Shown piece by piece: positions 61,315-64,000 of a stretch of 64,000 nt of DNA. How positions within the stretch are numbered: the first letter of the stretch is position 1; each line of letters opens with the position of its first letter. Made by a program: the position numbers and the translations under genes. This DNA is from Epiperipatus broadwayi (Eukaryota; Onychophora; Udeonychophora; Euonychophora; Peripatidae). The notes beneath the pieces are model-generated. The model was not told where the DNA came from. It saw only the letters and a list, made by a program, of their open reading frames with translations, and did no database searches. Location: positions 124,001 through 188,000 of the forward strand of contig JAQFVV010013078.1 in NCBI GenBank assembly GCA_028023455.1, given 5' to 3'.

Positions 61315-62540
61315 TTGTGTACATCCATGCTTGCATGTATCAGCCGAATCCCTTTTTCTCACCCTTTGAATGACCGAATATTAGGAAAACTTCACAATAA
61401 GGGAAGGATGACTCAGAACATGGGAAAATTTCATATGGGAGGGGATGGTCAGAGCTATAAATATTATGAATGCATAGGCATGCCAATTCACCCTCTGGAA
61501 AGAAATGCACGATCAGAAGAAATCAAATCTGAATAACTAGCTAATATATATAATATAAATTTTGTGAAATAAACGAGGGAATGTGCATGTTAGTTACAAT
61601 GGACACCCAATGATGAACTTTTGAAGAACAGAGAGTGGTGGGGTGAATACAGCCAAAAGAGATAGAGGGTTCATCAATCAAAAAAAAATTTTTTTTTTAA
61701 AATACAGGATTCGTTGGCGGTTAAATATTTTTTTTAAAAGAAGAAAAATGAAGAGAAAAATAGTATGGTAAAACAGATAGTGGAAATGTAAATCTTTGAA
61801 ATAGAAAAGCAGGTAGGGCAAAAATATATATACCATGTGGCAAAATGGTGAAGGAGCTGGGACATTGTACCTGGTGCGTATGGTCAATAGGAGTAGAAAA
61901 TAAATAACAAAAAGAATAATGAAAGGGAAAACGAATATGGGAGTAGAACTGGTAAAAAATCAAAATATTCAAGGGCGAAGTGGGGGAAATGTCGGTAAGA
62001 CCTGTGGAAAGCTTACAAAGATTGTATTTTATGATAAATAAAATACCAGAAAAGGAGGTGATTATAGCTTACAACCACCTAGAAGAACACACCCTTATGT
62101 GGTGGAACTCACTAGCTAGTTACCCTGAGAGCTTCGGAAAGTACAGAACAATGTTAGAGAAGACCTTTTGGTCAGAAGCCAGCAAGAAAAAATAAAATGG
62201 CAGGTGATAGGGCAAAAATATCAAGAGCATGGCACTGAAAATTTCGTAGTTTTTTAGACAGCAGGTGTCTCTGTTGAGAAGCTTAGAAGCATGCAAGATG
62301 TCAGAGAAGCAAATAGTAGGGATAGTATGCCAAAATATCAGCTTAACAATGAAGTGCATATTGGGAAGGAGTGATAAATCAGCTAAGAAGATAGATAAAG
62401 TGTTAGGTATGCTTGAGGTAAGCAGTTATCAGTGGGGTCCTGAAGATAAGAGAGCAAGAGATGTAGATGGAAGGCAGATGCAATATCACAAGAAAGAGGA
62501 AAATAAACCAAAAATTGACAAAAGAAATAGAACAGGTTAG
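61315..62540 (+). pseudogene. Ty3/gypsy gag region, degraded
   Basis: Open pieces at 61315-61536, 61980-62195 and 62265-62540 in different frames. The 61980 piece contains IPEKEVIIAYNHLEEHTLMWWNSLASYPESFGKYRTML, which resembles the capsid segment of retrotransposon gag proteins (Trp-rich helix followed by a W/F...F motif). The later piece ends Lys/Arg-rich, as before a nucleocapsid. No zinc knuckle is legible. Gag forms the particle in which reverse transcription takes place. Confidence 0.65.
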
Positions 62541-62639
62541 AGCTATGCTGAAAAGAGAGGACAAATAGGGAACCTCATATGTTCATGGGAGAATAGGGTT
62601 CCAGAATATGCCCCACAAACATGTCCAAAAATTATGAAC

Positions 62640-63081
62640 ACATTTGGCAATATTAAAGTAGCAACACTCATAGATTCAGGGAGCTAGGTTTCTGTACTGT
62701 CAGAGAGGCTATACCAACAAATTTTAAGGCAACAGCCTGGGATCCAAGTCCTTCCACTAAAAGAAACTCGTGTCACTATGACAAATAATTGCAAGATGAA
62801 GATAGAGCCTTGACAGGTATGGGCCAAGATGAAGATCAATGAGAAAATCCATTTCATACACCTTTTTGGTTATGAAAGAACTGATACATGAGGTATTATT
62901 GGGGTCTGATTTCCTGTACATACATAAGTGTAGACTGAACTATAAGAAAGGACTGTTGTTATATGAAAATAAAGAACTGGAATTTGGAATGATTGTACTA
63001 TATGGCTCTATCGGAGTACTCAAAATTGGGGAAAACCCTATAGGACACACCATTAGAGAAAAGGTCAAGAAAGCCAAATAG
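62640..63081 (+). pseudogene. Ty3/gypsy aspartic protease region
   Basis: TLIDSGS, the active-site D-S-G motif, is at about 62665-62685 and is followed by a TAG stop. The rest of the fold continues in frames up to 63081: SVLSERLY, then MKELIHEVLLGSDFLYIHKCRLNYKKGLL, the conserved LLGxDFL element near the C-terminus of retropepsins. Family role: cutting the gag-pol polyprotein. The stop and a frame change inactivate it. Confidence 0.75.
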
Positions 63082-63179
63082 TGAAGGAGTCAGAGTTAGA
63101 AGAAATATTGATGAGGCATTGTCAGGTTTTTTTGGATATACCCGGTACAATCCATAGGTTTGAATAAAGAATTAAATTA

Positions 63180-63990
63180 AGCCAGGACCAACACTTCCAA
63201 TCTAGGTCTTACCCTATACCACATCAGTACAAAGAAGAGATAAAGAAGCAAATTGATCAGATGATAATAGTGTCGAAATGTTCATCACCCTATTGCAACC
63301 CTCTTGTGGTAGTAAAAAAGAAAGATGAAAAATTTCAGTTATGCTTAAATGTCAGACAAATAAAATAACTATACCTGATTGCAACATCCCTCCACCTATG
63401 CAGGAATTGCTGGGAAAGTTCCATGGAAAAAAATTTTTCACATTTGTCTTGATGGCCAGCTACTGGCAGATATCACTACACCCTGAAGATTGTAAGTATA
63501 CTGCTTTCTGATTTGAGGGCTACTCATACCAATTCAATAAGATGTCTTTCGGTCTCATAAACAGTGGGGCCAGGTTATTAAGGTGCCTGGATCAGGTGTT
63601 ATCCCCAGAAGTCAAATATCTCATAACCGTGTATGTGGATGATATCCTGATAGCCTCATTCACTGTAAATGATCATCTCAGAGAAATAAACCTTTTGTTA
63701 GATGAATGCAAAAAAGGGGAATCAAAGTAAATCTAAAAAAAGTGTTCTGTGTAGGAAAGAAGTCACATTTTTGGATCACATAGTAGGGGCCCAGGGGATT
63801 CAACCCTATCATGATAAAGTCCTTGCCATTGGGGATTATCCAACACCTCAGTCTAGGAAACAAATACGTTCCATTTTAGGCCTTTGCAATTTTTATCATC
63901 ATTACCAGGAGCGATTTGTGGAGAAATCAGAACCACTGTTGAAATTATTAAGGAACCATGTCTCTTGAAAGTGGTCTGGGGAACAAGCCC
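63180..63990 (+). pseudogene. Ty3/gypsy reverse transcriptase, degraded
   Basis: Across three frames: YPIPHQYKEEIKKQIDQMI, SSPYCNPLVVVKKKD, LNVRQINK, KFFTFVLMASYWQISLHPED, MSFGLINSGARLLRCLDQVL, the catalytic box VYVDDILIAS (YVDD at 63632-63643), and after a further frameshift VTFLDHIVGAQGIQP and RSILGLCNFYHHYQERF, the connection region. In the FTFVLMASYWQI block the family's first catalytic Asp (FxxxDLxxGYWQI) is absent; one residue appears to be deleted. An in-frame stop is at about 63366. Inactive. Confidence 0.85.
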
Positions 63991-64000
63991 AGGAATTTGA

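Larger units (their letters stand above)
61080..64000 (+). mobile_element. Ty3/gypsy LTR retrotransposon, broken, runs off window
   Basis: A compositional change near 61080 begins an element with gag-like, aspartic protease and reverse transcriptase regions in order on the plus strand; RNase H and integrase would lie beyond the window. A GC-richer segment at 61100-61320 may be the 5' LTR or leader, but I could not fix LTR ends or a primer-binding site. Numerous stops and frameshifts show that it is dead. Confidence 0.85.

Overview
This is a 64-kb stretch of very AT-rich animal nuclear DNA in which I find no convincing host protein-coding gene and no genuine rRNA or tRNA gene. Almost everything recognisable is a transposable element or a simple repeat. 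The mixture (RTE-type LINEs with GAT-repeat tails, a second LINE clade, a Penelope-like element with a GIY-YIG domain, a Ty3/gypsy element, a ~100-bp tRNA-derived SINE, fold-back elements, hAT-type MITEs, long TAA and TA microsatellites) fits an invertebrate bilaterian. A lophotrochozoan such as a mollusc would suit, but the sequence does not prove it.

Layout. 0.5-9.1 kb: two closely similar RTE-like LINEs in divergent, head-to-head orientation (545-3373 minus, 6277-9095 plus), with tRNA-derived SINEs around and between them. 10.7-11.1 kb: a fold-back element with 14-bp target-site duplications. 12.9-13.8 kb: a GC-richer non-coding block and a small hairpin repeat array. 16.57-17.21 kb: a large inverted dimer of repeat family Q. 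18.3-19.5 kb: a third, badly decayed RTE copy. 21.73-22.15 kb: a hAT-type MITE with an exact 8-bp duplication. 23.2-25.9 kb: a decayed second LINE (minus strand) between a (TTA)n and a (TAA)n tract. 26.0-28.6 kb: a gag-like zinc-knuckle fragment followed by several foldbacks. 28.6-42.8 kb: mostly unrecognisable AT-rich DNA with two MITE-like foldbacks and nested TA palindromes. 42.8-45.3 kb: two Penelope-like element 3' halves joined head to head, each with a tRNA-like module. 45.3-50.2 kb: many TA/CA microsatellites. 50.29-51.0 kb: a nearly identical tandem dimer of a 351-bp unit. 51.92-52.28 kb: a single family-Q insertion with 14-bp duplications. 54.5-55.1 kb: the 3' end of another LINE. 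58.3-59.5 kb: repeat family P, including a tandem dimer. 61.1 kb to the window end: a broken Ty3/gypsy element that runs off the edge.

The most interesting signal is in the short repeats. Family Q (four sites) carries what reads as a type I hammerhead self-cleaving ribozyme: CUGAUGA, a short stem II, GAAA, a 2-3-bp stem III, an NUH cleavage site and a helix I closed by CCAA/UUGG. Core and pairing are complete in three sites. A second family, P, shows the same layout only as a consensus of individually damaged copies; two of these form a ~335-360-bp tandem dimer, the arrangement expected of retrozyme-like circular-RNA retroelements. Several of these short elements have 13-14-bp target-site duplications, and some are inverted dimers, so they probably spread by target-primed reverse transcription using enzymes of autonomous elements like those seen here.
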